Assembly (NCBI GenBank): GCA_041487075.1
Contig: JBGPMO010000004.1
Coordinates: 1 to 17,508, forward strand
Length of the DNA stretch: 17,508 bases
DNA from: JBGPMO01 sp041487075
Lineage (GTDB): Bacteria > Patescibacteriota > Minisyncoccia > UBA6257 > 1-14-0-10-40-38
Direction: 5' to 3'
Shown: positions 5,575-11,727 of the stretch, piece by piece
Layout: each line of letters opens with the position of its first letter
Position numbering within the stretch: the stretch's first letter is position 1
Translations under genes and position numbers: made by a program
Notes under the pieces: model-generated
Seen by the model: only the letters and a program-made list of their open reading frames with translations
The model's database searches: none
What the model was told of the DNA's origin: nothing

Positions 5575-6789
5575 ATGAACGATGTAAAAAAAGAGGGGCC
5601 ATATCCTTTTCTCCGCACGAATTTAAAAGCAACTCCACGTACTGGCGGCGAGGCAATTCGTTATACCGATCCCGAAGAAAAAAAGATACTACCATCGCTC
5701 GAAAAGCGGAATGATTTTGACGCACAGCGTTTAAAGCGCTTACTTGCGTTGCCCGATCTTACCCGTAAGGAGCATTCACCGGTGAAGTTCGTGGTTGATA
5801 ACATTTTAACGGTTCCCGCGCTCAAGGGTTTTGATGTGGTTTCAATTCCAGAGACGGTGACGCCGGAGCATAATTTTGACTTATTTGATTTTCCAAAAGA
5901 CCACCCGAGCCGGCGCGAAACCGACACGTACTTCATCAATTCGAATCGCATTTTACGAACACAAACGACCTCGATGTGGCTGTATTATCTTACCGATCCC
6001 TACATACGGAAGAAAATGGAACGCCAGGGTTGGTGCGGCCTGGTGTCCTTCGGCAAAGTGTATCGTAAAGATGAAATTGATAAAAAGCATTTTCCCGTGT
6101 TTCATCAGCTGGACGGGTTGTATCTCACAAAGCGGAGCGAGCGAGTTATTACGCTTGCTGATTTGCAAAACGTGCTTCTTGAAATTGTACGCGCGGTGTT
6201 CGGCCTGCAGGTAGTGACGCGGTTTTTGGACGACACGTTTCCGTACACGGATCCCTCAACACAGATGGAGGTGAAATTCGGCGATGACTGGCTTGAAATT
6301 TTGGGCGCGGGGCTTGCAAAGGGAAGCACGCTTCAAAAACTCGGCATTGATGAAAACGTTTGGAACGGCTGGGCATTCGGATTTGGCGTGGAGCGGCTCG
6401 CGATGCAGAAAATGCAGATCTCTGATATTCGTGTTTTATGGTCGGACAACGAACGAATCACCAAGCAGTTTACGAGTGTTCATGGTGTTTATAAAGAGAT
6501 AAGTAAATATCCCGCAGTCATTCGCGATATTTCATTTATTGTTGCAAAGGACGTGGTGCCGAACCGTTTTTATGAAATTGTGCGGGAGCTTGGCGGCGAT
6601 TTAATCGAGGAAGTACAGCTCACTGACCAATATGAGAATGATGCAAAGCTCGGGAAGGATAAAAAGAGCTATACGTTTCGGATTGTGTACCGCTCATTTG
6701 AACGGACGCTTACGAATACTAAGGTGAATAACGTCCATCACGAAATTGAGGAGCTTACGAAAAAAGATTTGGGCGCGGTGATACGTTGA
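5575..6789 (+). CDS. pheS: Single-chain phenylalanyl-tRNA synthetase (alpha catalytic core plus FDX-ACB domain)
   Basis: The enzyme charges tRNA-Phe. The class II catalytic core has DHPSR (109-113), LRTQTTS (127-133), GKVYRKDEID...FPVFHQLDG (160-181), WLEILGAGL (239-247) and motif 3 GFGVERLAM (269-277). From about residue 306 it continues into a ferredoxin-fold anticodon-binding domain: ISKYPAVIRDISF, FYEIVRELGGDLIEEVQLTDQY, YTFRIVYRSFERTL, then a final helix. In ordinary bacterial PheRS this domain closes the beta subunit (PheT), and alpha starts with a coiled coil. Here the coiled coil is absent and the domain is fused to alpha, as in mitochondrial PheRS, which acts as a monomer. Several blocks (NFD...DHPSR, SKYPAVI.DISF, GGDL.E.V.L.D) match the human mitochondrial enzyme as I remember it. 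No pheT follows. There is no Shine-Dalgarno site; the gene is 9 bases after its neighbour. Its TGA stop is in frame with the repeat array downstream. Confidence 0.93.
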   Translation: MNDVKKEGPYPFLRTNLKATPRTGGEAIRYTDPEEKKILPSLEKRNDFDAQRLKRLLALPDLTRKEHSPVKFVVDNILTVPALKGFDVVSIPETVTPEHNFDLFDFPKDHPSRRETDTYFINSNRILRTQTTSMWLYYLTDPYIRKKMERQGWCGLVSFGKVYRKDEIDKKHFPVFHQLDGLYLTKRSERVITLADLQNVLLEIVRAVFGLQVVTRFLDDTFPYTDPSTQMEVKFGDDWLEILGAGLAKGSTLQKLGIDENVWNGWAFGFGVERLAMQKMQISDIRVLWSDNERITKQFTSVHGVYKEISKYPAVIRDISFIVAKDVVPNRFYEIVRELGGDLIEEVQLTDQYENDAKLGKDKKSYTFRIVYRSFERTLTNTKVNNVHHEIEELTKKDLGAVIR

Positions 6790-6856
6790 CGCTCTAATTG
6801 TTTTAAGGTACGATTCCTGCGGGCTTTGCACATTGATAATTCAGCTAAATCAGGAT

Positions 6857-7099
6857 TGAAATCCATGGTCGCGATGCGAGCTACTACTCTCGTCAAATCC
6901 ATGGAGATTCTGCGAGCTAGGATTTTGCTGAAATCCAGAAGACTCATGCGAGCCAATGCCGATGTGAAACCTGACCTCGAACTGCGAGCTAGCGGGCCAC
7001 TGAAATCCAACGGTTCGATGCGAGCCATCGTGAACATGAAATCCAGCGGAATTTTGCGAGCCACTGATCCACTGAAACCCATGCTGCCACTGCGTGTCT
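6857..7099 (+). repeat. Tandem array of alternating 9-mers on a strict 18-bp grid (36-bp full period)
   Basis: Fourteen 9-base blocks start at 6857, 6875, 6893 and so on to 7091, exactly 18 apart. Odd blocks read TGAAATCCA (variants TCAAATCCA, TGAAACCTG, TGAAACCCA). Even blocks read TGCGAGCTA or TGCGAGCCA, with the last decayed to TGCGTGTCT. Every block is followed by 9 bases that differ from copy to copy. A degenerate even block (ATTCAGCTA) sits on the same grid at 6839. The array lies between pheS and gyrB and ends 3 bases before an intrinsic terminator; no terminator is visible between pheS and the array. A plus-strand open frame (TTG at 6826 to 7200) would encode hexapeptides of the form hydrophobic-Lys-Ser-xxx alternating with hydrophobic-Arg-Ala-xxx, but two minus-strand frames are also open, so coding is not established. 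Confidence 0.95.
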
Positions 7100-7102
7100 T
7101 TT

Positions 7103-7133
7103 CGGAGCGAGCCCAAAACTCGCTCCGTTTTTT
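7103..7133 (+). terminator. Intrinsic terminator ending the pheS/repeat-array transcript
   Basis: A perfect 9-bp stem CGGAGCGAG/CTCGCTCCG with the loop CCCAAAA is followed by TTTTTT. It directly follows the repeat array, which implies that the array is transcribed, at least as the 3' region of the pheS mRNA. Confidence 0.93.
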
Positions 7134-7134
7134 A

Positions 7135-7163
7135 TTGTTTTTGGAGCTTAATTATGCTACTAT
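7135..7163 (+). promoter_or_regulatory. Possible gyrB promoter
   Basis: TTGTTT (7135-7140), 17 bases, TACTAT (7158-7163); an overlapping TATAAA occurs at 7161-7166. This would give a leader of about 50 bases. AGGAGA in that leader is about 38 bases before the ATG, too far to act as the gyrB ribosome-binding site. Confidence 0.45.
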
Positions 7164-7220
7164 AAAGGTGTCCCTTAGGAGACGCTTTTGTTATTTTTAA
7201 GGACAAAATAAGCATTAAAA

Positions 7221-9326
7221 ATGCCTAAAAAATCAACTGAAAAAGAGGCAAAAAAGGTGACTCAACCCGCCTCAAAAAGAGGCGAGGCAAGCGGCAACAA
7301 TTACACTGCCAAAGACATTTACGTTTTGGAGGGGTTAGAGCCGGTCCGGAAGCGGCCGGGTATGTACATTGGCTCAACTGGTGTTGACGGCCTCCATCAT
7401 TTGATTTGGGAGGTGGTGGACAATTCGTTTGATGAGGCCATGGCCGGATACGCAAAGAATATCCGCGTAGAACTGTTAACAGGGAATCGAGTAGCGGTGA
7501 CCGACGACGGCCGCGGCATTCCGGTTGAAACCCATAAGCAGACCAAGAAGTCCGCGCTTGAAACCGTGATGACCACGCTTCACGCCGGCGGAAAATTTGG
7601 CGGTGAATCGTACAAAGTTTCAGGCGGCCTCCACGGGGTGGGTGTTTCCGTGGTGTGCGCGCTTTCTATTTGGATGAAGGCAGAGGTTTGTCGTGATCAC
7701 GGACTCTATGAGCAGGAGTACAAGCGCGGTGTGCCGCAGGCAAAAGTAAAGAAAGTAGGAACGAATGATGCCACCGGCACAAAAATAACATTCGAGCCGG
7801 ACCCGGAGGTTTTCTCCGAGCTTGTATTCGACCGGAAGCGGATTATAGATCATTTGCGCCAACAGGCATTTTTAACCAAAGGGATTCGGATTGAAGTGAT
7901 TGATGAGCGTGACCCAGCCGCGCCGTTTTACCACGCGTTTCGTTTTGACGGTGGCCTGCTTTCATTCCTTAACTATCTTTCGCGTACGGAGAAAGCGCTC
8001 CAAGAAGTGCCATTCTATGTGCAGAAAGAATATAAAGAAGAAGGGAAGACGCAGGAACTGGAAGTGGAGACTGCTTTTGCGTATACCGACGAGCTTGATA
8101 CGCAAGAGCTTTCATTCGCGAATAACATTTATACGCCCGACGGCGGCATGCATTTGACCGGGTTTCGCTCTGCGCTTACCCGAAGCTTGAACGACTATGC
8201 CCGAAGTGAGGGCTATATTAAAAACTCTGACGAGAATCTTACGGGCGAGGATGTGCGGGAGGGGCTTGTCGCGATTGTTTCAGTGAAGCTCCGCGAGCCT
8301 CAATTTGAGGGCCAGACCAAGGCGCGGCTCGGCAGTACCGAGGCGCGGACCGCAACCGAATCGGTCGTAGGGGAGGAGATGAAAAATTTCTTGGAGCGGA
8401 ATTCGCAGGATGCGCGGCGGGTAATCGAGAAATGCCTTTTAGCGGCGAAGGCGCGCAAAGCCGCAAAGGCGGCAAAGGACATGGTGCTCCGAAAGGGCGC
8501 GTTTGAAGGGCTTACGCTCCCGGGGAAACTTGCGGATTGCAGCTCTCGTGATCCGGCAGAATCGGAATTGTTTATTGTGGAGGGCGATAGCGCCGGAGGT
8601 TCGGCAAAATCCGGCCGCGATCGGAGAACACAGGCAATTTTGCCGCTCCGCGGGAAAATTTTAAATGTTGAGAAGGCACGCATTGATAAGATGCTTGCGA
8701 ACAAGGAAATTAAATCGCTCGTGGTTGCGATTGGAACGGCTATTGCAGAGTCTTTTGATCTTTCTAAGCTTCGGTATCACAAGGTGATTTTGATGACTGA
8801 TGCGGATGTTGATGGCGCGCATATTCGAACCCTCCTGCTTACTCTGTTTTATCGCTATTTCCCGCAGATTATCGCAGGCGGATTCCTCTATATTGCCCAG
8901 CCGCCGCTCTATCGCGTGCAAGTGGGAAAAGAATTTCGATATGTGTATACCGAATCGGCGCGAGAAAAGGCGGTTCTCGAGCTTCAGAAATTGAAAAGTG
9001 AAAAACGTCAGGTAACCGAAAAGAGCAAAAAAGGGAAAGGCAAAGAAGCGAGCGAGGGAGAAGAGGCCGCGGGCGAAGAGGGGAACGAAACTGCTGAAAA
9101 GCAAAAAGGGGCGAATATCCAGCGGTATAAAGGATTGGGAGAGATGAACCCCGATCAGCTTTGGGAAACGACGATGAGCCAGGAAAATCGCGTTTTAAAA
9201 CAGGTGGCAGTTCAGGATGCCGAGGAAGCAAACCGGCTGTTTGATATCTTGATGGGCGAAGAAGTCGAGCCGCGGAAGCAGTTTATCCAAGCACACGCGA
9301 TCGCGGTGAAGAATCTTGACGTTTAA
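7221..9326 (+). CDS. gyrB: DNA gyrase subunit B
   Basis: This is the ATPase/Toprim subunit of the type IIA topoisomerase that introduces negative supercoils. The GHKL ATPase has EVVDNSFDEA (Glu64 as the expected catalytic base), DDGRGIP (95-101) and GGLHGVGVS (135-143). The transducer has QTKARLGSTEAR (365-376). The Toprim domain has EGDSAGGSAKSGRDRRTQAI (454-473) with the acidic DADVDGAHIRT (527-537). The tail has IQRYKGLGEMNPDQLWETTM (633-652). A low-complexity insert rich in Lys, Glu and Gly (about 594-631) separates the YVYTESARE helix from IQRYKGLG, where most GyrB proteins have only a short link. The N-terminus carries a basic extension of about 28 residues. ParE is an alternative for isolated domains, but the overall match favours GyrB. 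gyrA is not nearby. There is no Shine-Dalgarno site at the start. Confidence 0.93.
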   Translation: MPKKSTEKEAKKVTQPASKRGEASGNNYTAKDIYVLEGLEPVRKRPGMYIGSTGVDGLHHLIWEVVDNSFDEAMAGYAKNIRVELLTGNRVAVTDDGRGIPVETHKQTKKSALETVMTTLHAGGKFGGESYKVSGGLHGVGVSVVCALSIWMKAEVCRDHGLYEQEYKRGVPQAKVKKVGTNDATGTKITFEPDPEVFSELVFDRKRIIDHLRQQAFLTKGIRIEVIDERDPAAPFYHAFRFDGGLLSFLNYLSRTEKALQEVPFYVQKEYKEEGKTQELEVETAFAYTDELDTQELSFANNIYTPDGGMHLTGFRSALTRSLNDYARSEGYIKNSDENLTGEDVREGLVAIVSVKLREPQFEGQTKARLGSTEARTATESVVGEEMKNFLERNSQDARRVIEKCLLAAKARKAAKAAKDMVLRKGAFEGLTLPGKLADCSSRDPAESELFIVEGDSAGGSAKSGRDRRTQAILPLRGKILNVEKARIDKMLANKEIKSLVVAIGTAIAESFDLSKLRYHKVILMTDADVDGAHIRTLLLTLFYRYFPQIIAGGFLYIAQPPLYRVQVGKEFRYVYTESAREKAVLELQKLKSEKRQVTEKSKKGKGKEASEGEEAAGEEGNETAEKQKGANIQRYKGLGEMNPDQLWETTMSQENRVLKQVAVQDAEEANRLFDILMGEEVEPRKQFIQAHAIAVKNLDV

Positions 9327-9328
9327 GG

Positions 9329-9357
9329 TTGACTTTTCGCGTCATTCGCATTAAACT
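9329..9357 (+). promoter_or_regulatory. Promoter for secE-nusG
   Basis: TTGACT (9329-9334), exactly 17 bases, TAAACT (9352-9357). The predicted start near 9364 leaves about 8 bases before the secE ATG at 9372, too short for a Shine-Dalgarno site, and none is seen. Confidence 0.6.
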
Positions 9358-9371
9358 TTTCGCATCGGCAT

Positions 9372-9560
9372 ATGTTCGAAAAGATAAAATCATATCTCCA
9401 AGAATCGCGTCAGGAATTTAGGCGCATTAATTGGCCGACGTTCGCGGAAACGCGCCGGCTCACGCTTATTGTGGTCGGTTTTTCTCTCGGCGTCGCGGCT
9501 TTCTTGGGATTTTTAGACTTCGTGTTTGTATATCTGCTCCAGAGATTTTTCTTATCGTGA
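9372..9560 (+). CDS. secE: Preprotein translocase subunit SecE
   Basis: SecE is the small essential clamp subunit of the SecYEG channel in the inner membrane. The 62-aa protein has the expected amphipathic N-terminal helix with the family's E-x-R-x-I-x-W-P pattern (EFRRINWPTFAETRRLT, about 15-31) followed by one membrane helix (about 32-56). It is the short, single-helix form common outside the enteric bacteria. Gene order secE-nusG-rplK is the conserved bacterial arrangement and confirms the call. The stop codon is followed after one base by the nusG ATG, so translation of the pair is probably coupled. Confidence 0.95.
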   Translation: MFEKIKSYLQESRQEFRRINWPTFAETRRLTLIVVGFSLGVAAFLGFLDFVFVYLLQRFFLS

Positions 9561-9561
9561 T

Positions 9562-10149
9562 ATGACAAACGAGCATCGGAAAGGAGACCAAAAAGTTGCG
9601 GTCAAGCCCGAAGCAGGAAAGGGGGAACGGCATTGGTTTGCGGTACATACCTATTCCGGGTATGAGGACGCGGTTGCACGCTATCTTCGCCAGCGGGTTG
9701 ACTCGCTTACGATGAATGATAAGATTTTTGCGATTGTCGTACCGAAAGAGCAGAAGATTAAGATTAAAAATGGTAAACGGCGCGTGGTTGAAGAAAAAGT
9801 GTATCCCGGGTATGTGCTTGTTGATATGGTGATGACGGATGATTCGTGGTATGTGGTGCGCAATACCCCGCGGGTCACAGGCTTTGTCGGCGCTGATGCG
9901 GCGACCCCAGTGCCGCTTTCGAAAGACGAAGTGGAAACGCTCATGGCGCGCATGGGCGAGAAGGATACGAAATTCAAAGTTGATCTTCGGGCAGGCGAGT
10001 CGGTTAAGATTATCGATGGCCCGTTCAAAGATTACGACGCGAAAGTTTCTGAAGTGGATGAGGCAAAAGGGAAAGTAAAAGTTCTGGTTCCGATTTTTGG
10101 CCGGGATACCGTGGTTGAATTAGATTCCCTGCAAATACAGAAGATATAA
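9562..10149 (+). CDS. nusG: Transcription termination/antitermination factor NusG
   Basis: NusG binds RNA polymerase and links it to ribosomes or Rho. I chose the ATG at 9562, one base after the secE stop, over the longer frame that begins inside secE at 9526. The result is 195 aa. After a polar N-terminal tail of about 20 residues, the NGN domain starts at HWFAVHTYSGYEDAVARYL and includes VPKEQ, KVYPGYVLV, WYVVRNTPRVTGFVG and the following PLSKDEVETLMARM. The C-terminal KOW domain is GESVKIIDGPFKDYDAKVSE...LVPIFGRDTVVELD. No large insert is present. Just after the stop begins a heptad-repeat region that separates it from rplK. Confidence 0.96.
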   Translation: MTNEHRKGDQKVAVKPEAGKGERHWFAVHTYSGYEDAVARYLRQRVDSLTMNDKIFAIVVPKEQKIKIKNGKRRVVEEKVYPGYVLVDMVMTDDSWYVVRNTPRVTGFVGADAATPVPLSKDEVETLMARMGEKDTKFKVDLRAGESVKIIDGPFKDYDAKVSEVDEAKGKVKVLVPIFGRDTVVELDSLQIQKI

Positions 10150-10157
10150 TGACCGAC

Positions 10158-10252
10158 TAATAACTGACAACTGATAACTGAAAACGGTGGGAGGGATTGA
10201 TTTTCAGGATGTTATAAGTTATAAGTTATTAGTTATAAGTCTTTAGTTATTT
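10158..10252 (+). repeat. Inverted pair of heptanucleotide arrays between nusG and rplK
   Basis: The left arm has four heptads TAATAAC, TGACAAC, TGATAAC, TGAAAAC (10158-10185). The right arm has six heptads GTTATAA, GTTATAA, GTTATTA, GTTATAA, GTCTTTA, GTTATTT (10211-10252). The right-arm unit is close to the reverse complement of the left-arm unit (GTTATCA), so the arms could form an imperfect hairpin in DNA or RNA. This fills almost the whole 109-base gap, and the right arm reaches to 7 bases before the rplK ATG. Confidence 0.85.
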
Positions 10253-10258
10253 ATTTCT

Positions 10259-10681
10259 ATGGCAAAACTGATTAAAACCGTGTTAAAGCTTCAGATTAAA
10301 GCCGGTGAAGCAAATCCCGCTCCGCCTATCGGGCCAGCGCTTGGCCAGCATGGCGTGAACATCGCCGAATTTTGCAAGCAATTTAATGCCGCGACCAAGG
10401 AGATGACAGGTGATGTTATCCCTGCAGAAATCACGATTTACGAAGATCGCAGTTTTACTTTTAAATTAAAAACTCCGCCTGCTTCAGCGCTTTTAAAAAA
10501 GGCGGCGGGCATCGAAAAAGGATCAGGAGAGCCGAATAAAAAGAAAGTGGGCAAGGTAACGAAGGCAGATATCCGTGCGATTGCCGAAAAAAAGATGATT
10601 GACTTGAATACGGACAATATTGAATCAGCCGTTAAAATTATTGAAGGGACGGCAAGAAATATGGGAATTACCGTGGAGTAA
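10259..10681 (+). CDS. rplK: 50S ribosomal protein L11
   Basis: L11 binds the GTPase-associated centre of 23S rRNA and is needed for factor-dependent GTPase control. The 140 aa match the family along the full length. The N-terminal domain has KLQIKAGEANPAPPIGPALG and QHGVNIAEFCKQFNAAT. The RNA-binding C-terminal domain has FTFKLKTPPASALLKKAAGI, GKVTKADIRAIAEKKM.DLN and the final helix ending GTARNMGITVE. There is no Shine-Dalgarno site; a heptad repeat abuts the start. The usual partner rplA (L1) does not follow. Instead there is an orphan AGGAGGAG and a terminator within 60 bases, so rplA has moved or been lost. Confidence 0.97.
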   Translation: MAKLIKTVLKLQIKAGEANPAPPIGPALGQHGVNIAEFCKQFNAATKEMTGDVIPAEITIYEDRSFTFKLKTPPASALLKKAAGIEKGSGEPNKKKVGKVTKADIRAIAEKKMIDLNTDNIESAVKIIEGTARNMGITVE

Positions 10682-10717
10682 TTCCTTACCTATAGTGATT
10701 GAGGAGGAGAAATACGA

Positions 10718-10737
10718 AACCGCCTGTGGCGGTTTTT
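10718..10737 (+). terminator. Intrinsic terminator after rplK
   Basis: AACCGCC, loop TGT, GGCGGTT, with the T run 10733-10737. It closes the secE-nusG-rplK unit. An orphan AGGAGGAG lies upstream at about 10702-10709 with no start codon before the hairpin. Confidence 0.82.
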
Positions 10738-10759
10738 AGTTGCAAAGAAGAGGGAGTAG

Positions 10760-10791
10760 GTTGTAAACTCTTCGCACGGATCTTTTACAAC
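10760..10791 (+). promoter_or_regulatory. Inverted repeat in the dcd leader, possible operator
   Basis: GTTGTAAA (10760-10767) and TTTACAAC (10784-10791) form a perfect 8-base inverted repeat with 16 bases between. The left arm overlaps a weak candidate -10 (TGTAAA, 16 bases after TTGCAA at 10740-10745). It could be a regulator site or an RNA hairpin; nothing in the sequence decides. Confidence 0.4.
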
Positions 10792-10826
10792 GGTAAACCT
10801 CCAACAGGGAAAGGAATGATGCTTTT

Positions 10827-11636
10827 ATGACGCTACTCTCAAAGCCGGGGATTTTGCGGCACATGGAAAAGGGAAATGTCGTCATTGACCCTTTTGATGA
10901 CAAGAATCTCAAGACCGCGAGCTATGATGTGACGCTCGGCGAATATTACTTTCGTCCGCAACAAAACGCCGCAGGCCGCCGACTTTTCAATCCGTGGAAC
11001 GCGCGTGATGTCGCGCGCATCTGGGGAGAACCTCAAAAGGCCAAACCGCTCAGGGATTGGCTTACGGAACAGCAGAAGAAGGATAGCGGGGCGATTCATG
11101 GGGTTGAGGGCGTTGACGACGCGACTCCGGTTATTGTGATTGCTCCGCAAGAAATGCTTCTTTGTCACACGCGTGAATTCATTGGCGGGCGCAATTGCGT
11201 TACGACCGAAATGAAGGCGCGCAGCAGCACCGGCAGGGTCTTCTTGTCGGTGTGCAAATGCGCGGGATGGGGCGATGTCGGGTACTTCAATCGGTGGACG
11301 ATGGAAGTGGCCAACTCTTCTCCGGAGTACTACATGTTCTTGCCGGTCGGTTACCGGTTCGCTCAGATTGCTTTCTATGAAGTGGAGCCGCTTCCGGAGA
11401 GCTACGAGGGCGACGGCAAGTATCAAGCGACCGGCGAACTTGCGGAGTTGAAAAGTTCTTGGAAGCCGGAGATGATGCTCCCTGCGATGTGGAAGGATCG
11501 TGAGGCACAAGAGGCAGCTCAACTTCGACACGGCCGCGATGCCGTCCGCATTCAGGAAACGAAGCTGTTTGATCTTCTCCATGGCACTAATTTGAGTTCG
11601 GAGCGGAGCATGGGGCTCGCGCCTGACCGAGAGTGA
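10827..11636 (+). CDS. dcd: dCTP deaminase / dUTPase-family protein (enlarged)
   Basis: Family members deaminate dCTP to dUTP, some also hydrolysing it to dUMP. The trimeric beta-fold signature is present: KTASYDVTLGEYY (about 30-42), TEMKARSSTGRVFLSV (127-142), then AGWGDVGYFNRWTMEVAN (146-163) with the Glu of W-T-M-E at the position of the catalytic Glu of DCD, and LPVGYRFAQIAFYEVE (172-187). At 269 aa it is clearly longer than the usual 170-200. There is an inserted segment at about 50-98 (NPWNARDVARIW...GVEGVDD) and a charged C-terminal tail of about 75 residues. AAAGGA (10810-10815) lies 11 bases before the ATG; two upstream ATGs are out of frame and run into the start as ATGA. It converges on thyX-tmk, which carry the next steps to dTMP and dTDP. 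Deaminase-only versus bifunctional activity cannot be told from sequence. Confidence 0.83.
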   Translation: MTLLSKPGILRHMEKGNVVIDPFDDKNLKTASYDVTLGEYYFRPQQNAAGRRLFNPWNARDVARIWGEPQKAKPLRDWLTEQQKKDSGAIHGVEGVDDATPVIVIAPQEMLLCHTREFIGGRNCVTTEMKARSSTGRVFLSVCKCAGWGDVGYFNRWTMEVANSSPEYYMFLPVGYRFAQIAFYEVEPLPESYEGDGKYQATGELAELKSSWKPEMMLPAMWKDREAQEAAQLRHGRDAVRIQETKLFDLLHGTNLSSERSMGLAPDRE

Positions 11637-11643
11637 TCGCAAC

Positions 11644-11677
11644 GCACAGAGGAGCATAATGCTTCTCTGTGCTTTTT
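11644..11677 (+). terminator. Intrinsic terminator after dcd
   Basis: A 12-bp stem GCACAGAGGAGC/GCTTCTCTGTGC (one wobble) with the loop ATAAT is followed by TTTTT, 8 bases after the dcd stop. Confidence 0.93.
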
Positions 11678-11690
11678 AAATTTATTAAAG

Positions 11691-11721
11691 CAGCCCCGGC
11701 TCGTAGATTGAGCTGGGGCTG
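11691..11721 (-). terminator. Hairpin terminator after thyX, possibly bidirectional
   Basis: On the minus strand CAGCCCCAGCTC pairs with GAGCCGGGGCTG (one A-C mismatch), with the 7-base loop AATCTAC, followed by CTTTAATAAATTT. It lies 6 bases past the thyX stop. The tail is less T-rich than the others in the window. It stands back to back with the dcd terminator. Confidence 0.75.
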
Positions 11722-11727
11722 TTGTAT

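Noticed and set aside
6857..7099. CRISPR array
   Set aside because: Repeat and variable parts are each only 9 bases, two repeat words alternate, and no cas genes are nearby.
6857..7099. DnaA-box cluster / oriC at gyrB
   Set aside because: Neither word matches TTATNCACA or its complement, and dnaA, dnaN and recF are absent from the window. An origin role is left only as one possible explanation of the array.
6826..7200. Open frame over the 18-bp repeat array read as a 124-aa hexapeptide-repeat protein
   Set aside because: It starts with TTG without an SD site, runs through a terminator and the gyrB promoter region, and two minus-strand frames over the array are also open. The absence of stops is not surprising given stop-free blocks. 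Kept only as a hypothesis in the findings.
6787..7200. UGA recoding (as in Gracilibacteria) giving PheS a repeat-rich C-terminal extension
   Set aside because: The frame does continue after the pheS TGA, but murD, thyX, tmk, secE, the gam-like gene and the 1354 gene also end naturally at TGA. No conserved gene here needs an in-frame TGA, and PheS ends where the FDX-ACB domain should end.
9526..9561. nusG start inside secE
   Set aside because: ATG 9562, one base after the secE stop, gives a normal NusG; the earlier start only adds out-of-frame secE sequence.
10839..11657. 272-aa open frame on the minus strand opposite dcd
   Set aside because: No recognisable motifs, while the plus-strand frame carries the full dCTP deaminase signature with an SD site and terminator.
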